64,000 nucleotides of DNA, taken from contig NC_072456.1 of the NCBI RefSeq assembly GCF_027596085.1, positions 17,702,718 through 17,766,717 on the forward strand, in the 5' to 3' direction. The position numbers were made by a program, and so were the translations under genes. This document shows, in pieces, positions 63,858 through 64,000 of this stretch. Numbering within the stretch: position 1 is the first letter of the stretch; each line of letters begins with the position of its first letter. The stretch is from Anoplopoma fimbria (lineage: Eukaryota > Chordata > Actinopteri > Perciformes > Anoplopomatidae). The notes under the pieces are model-generated. The model searched no databases. It had not been told where the DNA came from and saw only the letters and a list, made by a program, of their open reading frames with translations.

Positions 63858-64000
63858 CTGAATGACAGCAAAGCACAATATTTGTAATGCCTGACAGATA
63901 GGAGGTAGCTTTTAGCATTTGCCATGTAGAGATTGAGGGTCTTTCTCTTTTCCCAATTTTGTGCCTCCTCGATTCCCTTCCTCGCCTCCTTGGCTTGCAT

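Noticed and set aside
63890..64000. Extra clcc1 exon reading MQAKEARKGIEEAQNW on the minus strand
   Set aside because: The frame is open to the window edge and charged like a coiled coil, but no good splice donor precedes exon 63857, so I cannot support it.

Overview
The window is animal nuclear DNA, almost certainly from a ray-finned (teleost) fish. Multi-exon genes have GT-AG introns. There are long CA/TG microsatellites, Tc1-type transposons with terminal inverted repeats, and short interspersed repeats familiar from fish genomes. The egg-yolk precursor gene is of the fish type. The species cannot be read from the sequence.

Layout, left to right: (1) 1-8304, plus strand: 3' 32 exons of a vitellogenin gene; the first exon(s) lie left of the window. 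(2) 9979-16220, minus: ssx2ip (ADIP), 13 coding exons plus a non-coding first exon, with a promoter carrying an RFX X-box-like palindrome and inverted CCAAT boxes; three related MITEs sit in intron 1 and just upstream. (3) 17710-31063, minus: a complete receptor-type guanylyl cyclase, 23 exons, 832 aa, with an unusually short cysteine-rich ectodomain; several introns and the region upstream of the start carry very long CA/TG arrays. (4) 31064-35837: intergenic, repeat-rich. (5) 35838-41100, minus: lpar3, a lysophosphatidic acid GPCR. (6) 41920-43455: a dead Tc1-like transposon with about 200-bp inverted repeats. (7) 44433-57252, minus: mcoln2 (mucolipin-2/TRPML2), 14 exons, 562 aa, with a small last exon 4.1 kb beyond the previous one and one GC-AG intron. 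(8) 58700-64000, minus: the 3' eight exons of clcc1 (ER chloride channel CLIC-like 1), continuing off the right edge.

I checked the gene models by hand: every listed exon join keeps the reading frame, and protein lengths agree with the families. Vitellogenin, SSX2IP, LPAR3 and MCOLN2 form a gene neighbourhood I recall as shared with tetrapods (vertebrate VTG-SSX2IP-CTBS region; human SSX2IP-LPAR3-MCOLN2-MCOLN3). The guanylyl cyclase between ssx2ip and lpar3 is the member I do not recall from the mammalian block and is the most interesting item. The genes are not an operon and share no single pathway. They cover yolk supply, centrosome/cilium function, cGMP signalling, lysophospholipid signalling, endolysosomal cation flux and ER anion flux.
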